A stretch of DNA of 64,000 nucleotides from JABSOG01 sp965277695 (GTDB lineage Bacteria; Pseudomonadota; Gammaproteobacteria; Enterobacterales; Alteromonadaceae): contig CBDIDQ010000054.1 in NCBI GenBank assembly GCA_965277695.1, forward strand, positions 62,001 to 126,000. The letters run 5' to 3'. The position numbers and the translations under genes were made by a program. Shown in pieces: positions 35,240 to 44,621 of this stretch; the stretch's first letter is position 1; each line of letters starts with the position of its first letter. The notes under the pieces are model-generated. The model saw nothing but the letters and a program-made list of their open reading frames with translations. It did no database searches and was not told the origin of the DNA.

Positions 35240-37210
35240 ATGGCGACATTGAAAAGTTTAATGGTTGAAATTAGCCAAAATTGGCCGCAGGCGATTGAGC
35301 AGACGTTTGCTAAACATCCGTTGGCACAAAAATTAAGAAAAAACTTTGCTGAGGCGGTTAGAGCTGTACTGGCTGATGACTATGGTCATTTGAGAGTTAA
35401 GGCTAGTGCTGGGTCGGGTAATTGGGTTTATGTGCCTTGGCTGTCTATCACCGATCCGGATATTACCACTACGGCTCAGGTCGGCTTTTATCCTGCTTAT
35501 TTGTTCAAAGCTGATGGTTCCGGTGTCTATCTCGCGCTTAAACATGGTTCCACGGCGTCTGTTGCTAAGGGAGATAAAGACGCGGCGATGGAACGGGCAT
35601 TCGCATTTACTGAGCGGCTGCTGCATGAGTTGCCAGAGCTGGCTCAGTGGGGCGTTAAAACCATTGATTTGGCTTCAAGTACCCGGTTTGGCAAGCTCTA
35701 TGAAGCTTCAAATATCATCGCTAAGTACTACCCATCAGACAAGATGCCTGACGACAAAGTGTTGCAGGCAGATTTGCTGCAAATTGCTGATTTTTATCAA
35801 CAAGCTAAAACTTTTTGGCGGCCACAAGGGGTACTTGTAGCAGACGTTATAGATCAGAGTCCTCCCGACAATCATCAATTAAATAATATATCGCCGCTGG
35901 TGGCGTTGCCCAAGCCGTTCATTTTGCTGGCAGGTATTTCAGGCACTGGTAAAACCCGCTTTGTCCGCGAGCAAGCTTGTCAAAATGGTCGACTAGAAGA
36001 GACTTATCAACTGGTGTGTGTCCGCCCCGATTGGCACGAACCCTCAGATATGTTGGGTTATATTTCTCGGCTTGGCAATGATGGGGCTGAATATGTGGTG
36101 ACTGATGTGCTACGTTTTATCGTCGATGCCTGGCTAGAAATTATTGATGTGGTGGTGCTCGGTGATGATGGCATATTGGTGGCTCATTTTAACTATTTGG
36201 ATGCCATTCGACCTTTTTGGTTGTGCTTGGATGAGATGAACTTGGCCCCGGTGGAGCAGTATTTTGCTGATTATCTATCGGTGATGGAAACCCGCAAGTG
36301 GCTAAACGCTGCTGAGCTGGCGGCACTGAATGAACAGCAAGGCACCGAGCTTAATTATTGGTATACCTGCGAACCTTTACTTAAACCGAGTGTTTTCACC
36401 CAGTTGACTGACAGTGATAATGTTGGGAAGACAAAACTGCGCCGGGCGCTAGGGTTGACTGAACATGAGCTGGTGTGGCGCTATTTTTTGCAGCATGGCA
36501 TCGCTATTCCCTTTAATTTGATTGTCGCAGGGACGGTCAATATGGATGAAACCACCCACGGTTTCTCCCGTAAGGTGATTGACCGAGCACTAACATTCGA
36601 TTTTGGCGCGTTCTTTCCTAATACTTTTGCCGATTTCTTTAGCCCCAAAAGCCAACCTGTACAGTTAGATTATCCGACGGTATCTACTGTCACCGCTGCG
36701 GATTTTGACACCATAACGGTAGACCTAGGCGGGCTTAATAGTATTGCGTTTCTTCACTCGGTCAATAAGGTACTTAAGGGCACACCATTTGAATTGGCTT
36801 ACCGCACGTTAAACGAGTTGCTGTTATCGGTGGTGTGCTTTAAACCTGTCGATGAACAGGCATTGCAGGCGGTTTGGGACGACTTTTTGATGTGTAAAAT
36901 TCTGCCCCGAATAGACGGTAATAACGATAAGCTGGGATTGACGGCAGATAAGGACGGTAATAAATATACCCTGCTTGATACCCTCGAAATGTGCCTAGCC
37001 TTGCAATTGGATAAAATTTGGCAAGGTAAACGGATTGAGCTGCTATTGCAGCGACCAGATAATAAAGCGAATACAAGTTCACTTTCATCTTCACCTCAAT
37101 CTCAGCCTGCAATATTACCTCCCCTTGAAACTCAGTGTCGCAGTAAAGCTAAGTTGAGCTGGATGAAGGCTCGTTTGGCTAATAGCGGCTTTACTAGTTT
37201 TTGGCCGTAG
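35240..37210 (+). CDS. McrB-like GTPase/AAA+ subunit with MrcB_N domain
   Basis: 656 residues. The N-terminal domain (about 15-195) fits the MrcB_N recognition module (VKASAGSGNWVYVPWLSI, TTTAQVGFYPAYLF). The AAA+ motor follows: Walker A GISGTGKT at 232-239, Walker B LCLDEMNLAPVEQYFADYLS, and the McrB-type sensor VAGTVNMDETTHGFSRKVIDRA. McrB-type proteins hydrolyse GTP, recognise modified DNA and drive the McrC nuclease. An AAGGA site precedes the ATG. The nuclease subunit gene begins 108 bases downstream on the same strand. Confidence 0.88.
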   Translation: MATLKSLMVEISQNWPQAIEQTFAKHPLAQKLRKNFAEAVRAVLADDYGHLRVKASAGSGNWVYVPWLSITDPDITTTAQVGFYPAYLFKADGSGVYLALKHGSTASVAKGDKDAAMERAFAFTERLLHELPELAQWGVKTIDLASSTRFGKLYEASNIIAKYYPSDKMPDDKVLQADLLQIADFYQQAKTFWRPQGVLVADVIDQSPPDNHQLNNISPLVALPKPFILLAGISGTGKTRFVREQACQNGRLEETYQLVCVRPDWHEPSDMLGYISRLGNDGAEYVVTDVLRFIVDAWLEIIDVVVLGDDGILVAHFNYLDAIRPFWLCLDEMNLAPVEQYFADYLSVMETRKWLNAAELAALNEQQGTELNYWYTCEPLLKPSVFTQLTDSDNVGKTKLRRALGLTEHELVWRYFLQHGIAIPFNLIVAGTVNMDETTHGFSRKVIDRALTFDFGAFFPNTFADFFSPKSQPVQLDYPTVSTVTAADFDTITVDLGGLNSIAFLHSVNKVLKGTPFELAYRTLNELLLSVVCFKPVDEQALQAVWDDFLMCKILPRIDGNNDKLGLTADKDGNKYTLLDTLEMCLALQLDKIWQGKRIELLLQRPDNKANTSSLSSSPQSQPAILPPLETQCRSKAKLSWMKARLANSGFTSFWP

Positions 37211-37275
37211 GCTTCGCGAAATTAACCATTAACCATTAACCATTAAAAGCAAAGTCAAAAGCTTGGATACTAGCA
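37211..37275. repeat. Dispersed repeat copy with 7-bp tandem units
   Basis: GCTTCGCGAAATTAA is followed by three ATTAACC-type units and CAAAAGCTTGGATACTAGCAGG. The first 15 bases recur exactly at 58241, and the last part recurs near 24090. It fills the gap between mcrB and mcrC. Confidence 0.55.
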
Positions 37276-37318
37276 GGTGATGTTGATTGATTAATTTTCA
37301 TTTTCCAATTCCCTTATT

Positions 37319-39757
37319 ATGGGTGGTGCGACGATGCCTGAGATTTTGTTAATAAAAACCATTGATTGGGATTTGATTGTGTGGACGCGTGATATTAGTC
37401 GGGCGAAAAAACAGTTAAGCCAAACTTTGGCGGCACGAAATAAAACTCTCGAACCTTCGATGGTGGGGCTTTCGCCGAGCTGTGTGATCAATGAAGTGAG
37501 TGATGAAGGGGTGAGTTGGTGCCCTGTGCCGCAAACTATCAAGGAGTTGCCATTAGCTGAGCCGTTGTTTTTTGAAAACAAATTGTATGACTTTGAGTTG
37601 GTGTTTAACCGCGAGGTGGTTGGTACTGGGGTTAATAGTCCACAGGTTAGGCATAAGTTGCAGCGTATTAATGCGGCTTTTCATTTTTCTCAGCGTTATG
37701 GTGTGCAGGTGCTGCGGGGCAGTATTGATTTTAATAATGATATTGGCTGGTTTTATTTGCCGTTGCGCTATTTGTTAGCTGGTGAAGTCACAAATAAGCA
37801 GGTTGATTTCACTTTGTCGTTTGAGGTGTTGCCAACCAAGCTGGATTTGGTTGGTGATCTGAATGGAATTTATCGGCTGATCGACCGTCATTATCCACTG
37901 TGGTATTTTGCTCTGGCTCGACCTACTCAATTGCAGTTTGAGCGTTCGGATTTACCCCATCAATCCTCGCCATTGTTGTGGTTGGCTCAGTTTGAGTCGC
38001 TACGTGAAGCGCTCGAAAGCGCCATCAGACGAATTGTTAATGCGCCCCATAGTCGTTTGTTAACAGTGCCGCGTCAGGTTAAAGCACATCGGCTTAAAGG
38101 CAAGGTGGCGGCTAAGTTGGCTGAAAGACTGAGGGAGGATATGGCACAAGGCTTGGGGCAGCGAACATATCAGGTGCAGCAAAAGCAGTTGAGTGTCGAT
38201 ACGCCAGAAAATCGCTTCATTAAGATGGTGTTGCAGCATTGTCATGATAATTTGAGCAAGTTTGTCACGGCGGCAAAAAACTATGATCAGTTACCCGGTC
38301 AACAGCGATTATCGAATGCTTTTTTCGAGCGATTGCAGCGCTGGCAGGCTCCGCTTGATAAGTATCGTAATTTGCCGCTGTTTCATGAGGTGGGGCAGTA
38401 TGTCGGACTGAGTAAAGAGTCACTGGTGTTACAGCAAAAGACTGGTTATGCCAATGTTTACCGGATTTGGCAGTTGTTGTCGCGTTATCTGGAGGTGCTG
38501 GGTAATGAGACGTCGATTTCGGTTAAGTCGATAGCCGAGTTGTACGAGGTGTGGTGTTTTTTACAAATCAAGTTGATGCTGGTGGACTTGGGTTTTGAAG
38601 AGCAGGTGACTGAGAATGCTCAGTTGGTTAGCCGGGGATTGGAGTTGCGCACGGTTGATGGTTTTTGGGGCGCTTTTAGTTTCAAGCGTGGTGATGGCAT
38701 TTATCTGCGTCTGGCTCATGAGCCGCTGTTCAGTCAAACCACGCATCCGGTTCATTCGGCTATTACGACCTTGAAACCGGATATTGTGCTCGAAGCCCGC
38801 TTTGCCGAAGGAGAGCGGATTTATTGGTTGTTTGATGCCAAGTATCGACTGGCTGATAAAAGTAGTGCTGAGGCTGCTGATATGGCTCCGTCTGATGCGA
38901 TTAATCAGATGCACAGTTATCGCGATGCGCTGTTTGAATGGCACCCGGATGAACATCGTGAGCATAAGAGCCGGCCAGTTTTTGGCGGCTTTGCTTTGTA
39001 TCCGGGCTTTTTTGGTCAACAGAGCGAGGCTAGTGTGCAGGTCAATCCGTATTATGAGGATATTGAGAGAAGTGGTATCGGGGCTTTTGCGATGTTGCCG
39101 GGTAGCGCTGATTATAGCGGCAGTGGTTGGCTTAAAGCGTTTCTGACGACTAAGTTTGGCAAGCTCGATAAAACCGCCGCTGTGGCCAAGCTGGGCGACG
39201 GTGCTACGACACAGACAATCCCTGATACTTTCTTTGTCAAAGAGATCCGTATTGCGCATACCGGTATGCAACAAATTCGTCACAAGGATTTATGTTTGCT
39301 GGCCACTGGTGCTGAAGATTGGCGGCAGGACGGTTATTATGCCTCGTTTGTTGATGGTTCGGCCAAGTGGTTTCATATGCGTTTGGCTGCATCTGTACGT
39401 GCCAAAATTGATCAGGATATTATTTTTGATATCGGCCATTGTATTATCGCTATCGCTGAGCCTGACGAAAAAGGCCAGCCCACTGAGCGCAAGGCGTTAT
39501 GGTCATGGCCTGTGGTGAGTGTGTCGCTTAAAACCCGTGATGCATTAACCTTGGCTCAAACTGGTAAACCTCAGGTATCAGAGGATTTATATTGGTTGTT
39601 TGAGCTTGGAGAGCCCCGTGCATTGCGCCAGCCAATTCATGGCTTTGCATCAGGGCATCATTATATGAAATTAACCAAGGCAAATTCGCTGGCGGGGGTG
39701 ACCGATTTTGCCAAGGTGACTGAGGTCTACGATTGGTTAAGTCAGGGACCCGCCTAG
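37319..39757 (+). CDS. McrC-like nuclease subunit (DUF2357 / PD-(D/E)XK)
   Basis: 812 residues. The N-terminal two thirds match the DUF2357 type that pairs with McrB-like motors. A PD-(D/E)XK nuclease core lies near residues 487-505: PDIVLEARF followed by LFDAKYRL, with the acidic and D-x-K residues in place. It is longer than E. coli McrC (about 350), as usual for DUF2357 forms, and has an extra C-terminal region of about 240 residues. Start ATG 37319 or 37334 (MPEILL); neither has a strong ribosome site. With the preceding gene it should form a type IV, modification-dependent restriction complex. Confidence 0.86.
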   Translation: MGGATMPEILLIKTIDWDLIVWTRDISRAKKQLSQTLAARNKTLEPSMVGLSPSCVINEVSDEGVSWCPVPQTIKELPLAEPLFFENKLYDFELVFNREVVGTGVNSPQVRHKLQRINAAFHFSQRYGVQVLRGSIDFNNDIGWFYLPLRYLLAGEVTNKQVDFTLSFEVLPTKLDLVGDLNGIYRLIDRHYPLWYFALARPTQLQFERSDLPHQSSPLLWLAQFESLREALESAIRRIVNAPHSRLLTVPRQVKAHRLKGKVAAKLAERLREDMAQGLGQRTYQVQQKQLSVDTPENRFIKMVLQHCHDNLSKFVTAAKNYDQLPGQQRLSNAFFERLQRWQAPLDKYRNLPLFHEVGQYVGLSKESLVLQQKTGYANVYRIWQLLSRYLEVLGNETSISVKSIAELYEVWCFLQIKLMLVDLGFEEQVTENAQLVSRGLELRTVDGFWGAFSFKRGDGIYLRLAHEPLFSQTTHPVHSAITTLKPDIVLEARFAEGERIYWLFDAKYRLADKSSAEAADMAPSDAINQMHSYRDALFEWHPDEHREHKSRPVFGGFALYPGFFGQQSEASVQVNPYYEDIERSGIGAFAMLPGSADYSGSGWLKAFLTTKFGKLDKTAAVAKLGDGATTQTIPDTFFVKEIRIAHTGMQQIRHKDLCLLATGAEDWRQDGYYASFVDGSAKWFHMRLAASVRAKIDQDIIFDIGHCIIAIAEPDEKGQPTERKALWSWPVVSVSLKTRDALTLAQTGKPQVSEDLYWLFELGEPRALRQPIHGFASGHHYMKLTKANSLAGVTDFAKVTEVYDWLSQGPA

Positions 39758-39773
39758 CTAGGTGTATGTGCGT

Positions 39774-40151
39774 TTAACGAAAATTGACTTCAATAATGTT
39801 GTCGGTTTTTTGCTCTTCGGTTGGTTGGCTGGTAAGGGCAATGAGCTGATCGACGGCCTGATCGGTTTTTTTACCGTAGCGTAACAGCTCATCGGCGGTC
39901 GCCGAGGCGGCAAATTTTTGACGACATTCGGTGATCTTGGCTATGGCATCCATGATAGCGGCATCGAGTCCATTGGCATAATGGCTTTGTTGGTTTTGTT
40001 GCCTGAACTGTAATTGACGATGTAGTTCGAATCTTTCATCGAGTTTGATTTGTTGGCTTTTTACCAGCCATATCGCCAGTTTGGTCATTATTACGAGTAG
40101 AAAAATACTCAGTATTATGCTGTACGGTGTAATTTCGAAAGGAATGTCCAT
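39774..40151 (-). CDS. Single-pass membrane protein of unknown function
   Basis: 125 residues. One N-terminal transmembrane helix (about 11-30, IILSIFLLVIMTKLAIWLV) is followed by a Gln/Arg-rich coiled segment, a helical region with one Cys (ITECRQKF) and a polar tail. No family recognised. It is convergent with the McrC-like gene (16 bases) and lies 144 bases beyond the RND pump start side, with its own spacer. It could be a lineage-specific accessory protein. Confidence 0.6.
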   Translation of the reverse strand: MDIPFEITPYSIILSIFLLVIMTKLAIWLVKSQQIKLDERFELHRQLQFRQQNQQSHYANGLDAAIMDAIAKITECRQKFAASATADELLRYGKKTDQAVDQLIALTSQPTEEQKTDNIIEVNFR

Positions 40152-40295
40152 TAAGTTCTTCTTTAGGTTAGGGTAATTTAGCGCTTACCATAAACGAAAA
40201 TCAAAATCGAAACAAGATGGACATTTTTATCAATCTATAATAGACACAGTTAGTTTGATCAGTTAAAGATTAAGTTGCCAGCGTAAATAGGTTTG

Positions 40296-43200
40296 TTAAT
40301 CATCAGCGGTTAAATTGTTGCTGATTGATTCTGCCAAGCCTTCGAGCTTTGTGAGCTGAGTCCGCTTATGCACCGCTCTTGCCATCACCATCTGATATAA
40401 CACCGGAATAATAAACAAGGTTAAAAACGAGGAGAAAATTAATCCCCAGACAATTGCTGTGGCCACTGGCGACCAGATCAGTGAGCTGCCGCCCAAACCA
40501 AAGGCCAGTGAAAATAACCCGGCGACGGTGGTTAGTGTGGTGATCACCACGGGTAATAAGCGTCTTCTGGCGGCATAAAAGGTGCTGTGCAGTAGACTCA
40601 TATTTTTGGTTAGATTGACGTTGGCTGTTGAGATCAACACGATGGCGGTGTTGACAGCTATTCCCGCTAGCGCAACGATGCCGTACATGGTGAACAGGCT
40701 CAGTGGGCTGTTAGAGACAAACAATCCGAGGGTCACGCCAACAAATGCCAGCGGAATACTGACCAAGATCATCATCGGTTGAAAGTAACTTTGAAATTGG
40801 GTGCTTAAAATAAGATACATTAAACCTAAACCAAACAGAAATAATACCCCAATCGCATCCATACTTTCTTGAATATCATCAAGCTCACCAGAGAAATCCA
40901 GTGAGGCATTCGGGTGTTGGGTAGCAATGCTTTGCCAGTGATCTAATAGCAGTTGATTGGCAGCTACGGTGTTAATTCTTAAATCATCAATGTCTGATTC
41001 CACGGTGATGGTTCGTTTGAAGTTGTAATGACGGATATTGCCTTTGACCTTGGCAATTTTTAGATGGACCAGTTCACGCAATGGCACAGATCCGCCAGAA
41101 CCTGTGGGAACACCGAGTTCAAGCAGTTCTTCAATATTGCTAAATTGGTTGTCGATACTGTCATCAGACATGACTTTGATGGTCATTTTGCTGCCTTGGT
41201 GACGGGTGAAACTAACCACTTCGCCGTCAACCAACATCCGGATAGCGCGCTGTACATCGGTTGGTTTGATACCTAAACGGTTGATATTACTCAGGTTAAG
41301 TGTAAACGTTAGTCCGTTACTTCCCGGACTATCATCATCAACCACTTCACTGTAGCGATCATCGCTGTGCATAAATTGTTGTAATGCGCTGGCGGCAGCA
41401 CGAATTTCGTCAAAATTGTCGCCTCGGACTTTGACGCTGATGGCTTTGGTGGTTGGTGGTCCACTAGAGAGTTTTAAAAACGAGATATTGTTGGCTCCCA
41501 ACACTTTATCGAGGTTGGGACGAATTTCAGCGAGGATCGCCTCGATACTGCGTAAATTTTGACGTTTGGGCCTTAAGCTGACGAGGATCTGTCCACGGTT
41601 ATCACCATAATCCAGTGCCATTTGGGTGAATTCCTGTCCGGCATAACCGACCACCGAGCGAACTTCTTCTGGGCGTAGCGTTTGCTGAGCAATCGCTTCG
41701 ACTTCAAGCACTTTGTCCATGGTGTTTTGCAGCGAGCTTGAAGGCGGCATATTCACATTGATATAAAACAAGCGGATATTATCGGCAGCAAAAAAGTCCA
41801 CTCGAATAGCTCCGGCAGCTAAGGCACCTGCGGCGGCTATAACTAAAAATACCATTGCGGTCATGGTTTTTTGCGGGTGACGCATGATTTTTAATAACGC
41901 TTTGCCATATTTGACCCGCAATTTGTGCAGTGCATGTTGTCGTTTATAATCGAACTTTGAACGTTTGTTGTAGTTGACTTTGGCTGCCATTAAATGGCCG
42001 GGTAACATCCAGTAAGCCTCAATCAGGCTGATAGCGAGTGCTAAAGTCACCACCAAGGGGATCACCAGCATGAATTTGCCGAGAATACCGGGTAATAACA
42101 TTAGGGGTAAAAAAGCCGCCATAGTGGTCAACACAGATGAAGTCACCGGAGCGATAACTTCTGTTAGTCCACCCCAGGCAGCGGTAATACCGCTTTCGCC
42201 ATGACGTAATCGGTTATTGATTGATTCAACCACCACCACGGCATCATCAACCAACATGCCCAATGCAATGACGATAGCCAGTAATACTGAGGCGTTGAGG
42301 GTATGACCGAGCAGGCTTAACACGATAAATGTACCACCGAGAGTAAACGGAATGCCGATGGTGACGAGAAAACTGACCTTGGATCCTAAGAATAACCAGG
42401 TCACCACTAAAACCATTAACAGCCCGTATGTGGCGTTGGTTTGCATGATATTTAGTGCGTCACGGGTGAGTTCTGTTTGGTCATCTGCAACCGCATAGGT
42501 GACGCCAAGTTCATCGCTGAATTGGTTACGCTGCTCAAGAAAGTCGCTGATACTTTCAACCAGTTTGATGGTATTGACATCGGCTTGTTTGGTGACGGCA
42601 AATAAAATCGCGGGTTGACGGTTATATCGTACCAGTTGGCTGGCCTTGCTGCGATTGGTGACCACTTTGGCCACTTCATACAAGCGGATTTCTTTGCCAG
42701 AGCTGTTGGTGATAGGTAGTTGTGCTAAAACCTCTGGATCGGTGGTTTCGCCCTGCACTCGAATGGTCCACTTTTCTTTAGCGATGCGCACGGTGCCCGC
42801 CGCTGTGTCGGTGTAATGCGCTTTGATGGTGTCGGCGATAGTCACGGGAGACAGTCCTAATGACTGAATTTTGTCGAGGTTGAATTGTATTTGTATTTCT
42901 GGATCTCGCAGTCCGGTCGGGCGCACCTGATCGACACCTGGCAATCGGGCTAAATCTTTTTCTAACACCCGCGCCTGACGATGAAGGTTTTGATCATCAG
43001 CTAGTCCGGTGATCACCACAGTGGCAGCAGGAAAGGCGTTGGCGGTGGAGACTTCGGTGATCAGCGGACGTTCGGTGCCCTCAGGTAGTTGATCTTCGAT
43101 GTTGTTGATTTCACGTCTTAAATCGGCCAGGCGTTTGTCAAACAAGCGCCCGGGAATGTCGTTAAAGCGCACCAAAATACTCGAAACCCCTTCGCGACTG

Positions 43201-43445
43201 GTGCCGGAAACAAATTTGATATCCTGAATTTTTTCAATCGCTTCTTCAATTAAATCAGATACTTTACGTTCGATATCGTTGGAGCTGATACCCGCCGATA
43301 AGGTGGTGATTTGCACCCAGTTAAAGTTAACGGAGGGATCTTGTTCGCGGGGAAGTTGGTTATAGGTCAGTGCGCCCATAATTAATACCAGTACAAACAC
43401 CAGATTGGTGAGTACGTGGTTTTGGATCAGACTTTTAAGCCACAT
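40296..43445 (-). CDS. RND efflux transporter permease
   Basis: 1049 residues of the hydrophobe/amphiphile efflux RND type. The N-terminus LVFVLVLIMGALTYNQLPREQDPSVNFNW contains TM1. TM4 holds the proton-relay pair in ALGMLVDDAVVVVESI. Two large periplasmic loops (about 35-330 and 560-860) and a second set of helices near the C-terminus complete the 12-helix plan. It exports toxic compounds in exchange for protons as a trimer with the adaptor encoded three bases upstream. No outer-membrane channel gene is adjacent, so a shared TolC is expected. Substrate unknown. Confidence 0.95.
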   Translation of the reverse strand: MWLKSLIQNHVLTNLVFVLVLIMGALTYNQLPREQDPSVNFNWVQITTLSAGISSNDIERKVSDLIEEAIEKIQDIKFVSGTSREGVSSILVRFNDIPGRLFDKRLADLRREINNIEDQLPEGTERPLITEVSTANAFPAATVVITGLADDQNLHRQARVLEKDLARLPGVDQVRPTGLRDPEIQIQFNLDKIQSLGLSPVTIADTIKAHYTDTAAGTVRIAKEKWTIRVQGETTDPEVLAQLPITNSSGKEIRLYEVAKVVTNRSKASQLVRYNRQPAILFAVTKQADVNTIKLVESISDFLEQRNQFSDELGVTYAVADDQTELTRDALNIMQTNATYGLLMVLVVTWLFLGSKVSFLVTIGIPFTLGGTFIVLSLLGHTLNASVLLAIVIALGMLVDDAVVVVESINNRLRHGESGITAAWGGLTEVIAPVTSSVLTTMAAFLPLMLLPGILGKFMLVIPLVVTLALAISLIEAYWMLPGHLMAAKVNYNKRSKFDYKRQHALHKLRVKYGKALLKIMRHPQKTMTAMVFLVIAAAGALAAGAIRVDFFAADNIRLFYINVNMPPSSSLQNTMDKVLEVEAIAQQTLRPEEVRSVVGYAGQEFTQMALDYGDNRGQILVSLRPKRQNLRSIEAILAEIRPNLDKVLGANNISFLKLSSGPPTTKAISVKVRGDNFDEIRAAASALQQFMHSDDRYSEVVDDDSPGSNGLTFTLNLSNINRLGIKPTDVQRAIRMLVDGEVVSFTRHQGSKMTIKVMSDDSIDNQFSNIEELLELGVPTGSGGSVPLRELVHLKIAKVKGNIRHYNFKRTITVESDIDDLRINTVAANQLLLDHWQSIATQHPNASLDFSGELDDIQESMDAIGVLFLFGLGLMYLILSTQFQSYFQPMMILVSIPLAFVGVTLGLFVSNSPLSLFTMYGIVALAGIAVNTAIVLISTANVNLTKNMSLLHSTFYAARRRLLPVVITTLTTVAGLFSLAFGLGGSSLIWSPVATAIVWGLIFSSFLTLFIIPVLYQMVMARAVHKRTQLTKLEGLAESISNNLTADD

Positions 43446-43447
43446 GG

Positions 43448-44476
43448 TTAATCCTTTTTACTGATTTTGACTGTTTGTTTATCACTCAGACCAAAACGGC
43501 CATCAATAATCAGTTGATAATCTAATGAACTGCCTGATAAACCCGAGGGTAGCGGAATAGGACGACCTTCTAGCGCATCGGGGACCGGAATAAAGCGGGC
43601 TTGCTGGCCTTCAAGGATGAAGAAACCGAAGCTATTTTGTCTTTTTTGCAGTAAATAAGCGGGTAGGTGGCGCACTTGGCTGGACCATTTTATTCGTCCA
43701 GTAGTACCGCTATAGGCTGTTTTATCAATGAATTCGAGGCGGCTTTCGAGGCTACGTGAATCATCTTTAACCCAAGGAATGAGATGCCTGAGTTTCACTG
43801 GCCATTTTTGTTGGTTGACTTCAAACCAGTATTTGCCTGCTTGTTCGAAGGTTTGTTGATCACTTAGGGCAATTTGGGCTGAGATTAATTGATGATTGGA
43901 TTGCAGTAACTCGGCGACTGCGGGCCTTTCGCGATCAATTTGCTCACCGACATCGGCCAGTCTGGCGGTGAGAATACCGTCAAATGGCGCTTTAATGTCG
44001 CAACGCTCGACATTAAGTTGTTGTTGTTTTAGGTTGATTTTCAATGAAGCCAGTTGGCTTTTACTGATGCTGACATCGGTTTTTTTGCGATCTAATTCCG
44101 CTTCGCTGACGGCATTATTTTTCAGTAATTTTTGCGCCCGCGCCGATTCTCGTTGATTAAAGGCAAGCGTCACTTCACTGCGTTTTTTATCGGCCTGAGT
44201 TTGGCTAAGAGCCAGTTCAAAATCTTGGCAATCAATTCGGGCAATTGCTTCACCCTGACGTATCGTATCGCCAACCCGAAAATGAAAGCGTTCAATAATC
44301 CCGCTAACCCGAGCGGGTATTTTTGCATGGTTAAGGGTAATGACTTTAGCAGGGGCGGATTTAATCGGATGAAAAGCCAATGAATCGGCTGATTGGGTAC
44401 TCACTAGTGTTAGTTCTGCGGCGACAACAGGTAAGCACAATAGGCCAGCGAAGCCCAATAAAAGCGTCTTTTTCAT
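43448..44476 (-). CDS. RND efflux periplasmic adaptor subunit
   Basis: About 342 residues from ATG 44476 (MKKTLLLGF), which follows a GAGG site. An upstream in-frame start at 44497 has no such site. Signal peptide to about residue 20 (VVAA), then the barrel/lipoyl/coiled-coil plan: VSGIIERFHFRVGDTIRQGEAIARID, a long Gln/Lys/Ser coiled hairpin, and RCDIKAPFDGILTARLADVGEQI, the second lipoyl half. It links the inner-membrane permease to the outer channel. Three bases before the permease start, so one transcript. Confidence 0.94.
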   Translation of the reverse strand: MKKTLLLGFAGLLCLPVVAAELTLVSTQSADSLAFHPIKSAPAKVITLNHAKIPARVSGIIERFHFRVGDTIRQGEAIARIDCQDFELALSQTQADKKRSEVTLAFNQRESARAQKLLKNNAVSEAELDRKKTDVSISKSQLASLKINLKQQQLNVERCDIKAPFDGILTARLADVGEQIDRERPAVAELLQSNHQLISAQIALSDQQTFEQAGKYWFEVNQQKWPVKLRHLIPWVKDDSRSLESRLEFIDKTAYSGTTGRIKWSSQVRHLPAYLLQKRQNSFGFFILEGQQARFIPVPDALEGRPIPLPSGLSGSSLDYQLIIDGRFGLSDKQTVKISKKD

Positions 44477-44574
44477 TAAAACCTCAAGTAAAATCATCGA
44501 GTTATGATTATAGCAGTAGGGGCGGTTTTAGTCGCGCTGTAAGGGGAAAATATTTGCCTAGGGAGTGGTTAAAA

Positions 44575-44618
44575 TCTCGTCTACGTTTACGGCGTAGACG
44601 AGAATTTATTCTCGTTTT
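44575..44618. terminator. Bidirectional terminator-like repeat
   Basis: TCTCGTCTACG tttacgg CGTAGACGAGA is a perfect 11-bp stem with TTTT following on the minus strand, right for the amidohydrolase genes ending at 44622. Its right half also begins the CGAGAA/TTCTCG stem followed by TTTT on the plus strand. The two stems overlap and exclude each other. Member of the repeat family seen at 4989 and 5604. Confidence 0.65.
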
Positions 44619-44621
44619 AAC

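Noticed and set aside
38561..39283. A 240-residue minus-strand frame inside the McrC-like gene
   Set aside because: It is fully antisense to a well-supported gene and has no family motifs.
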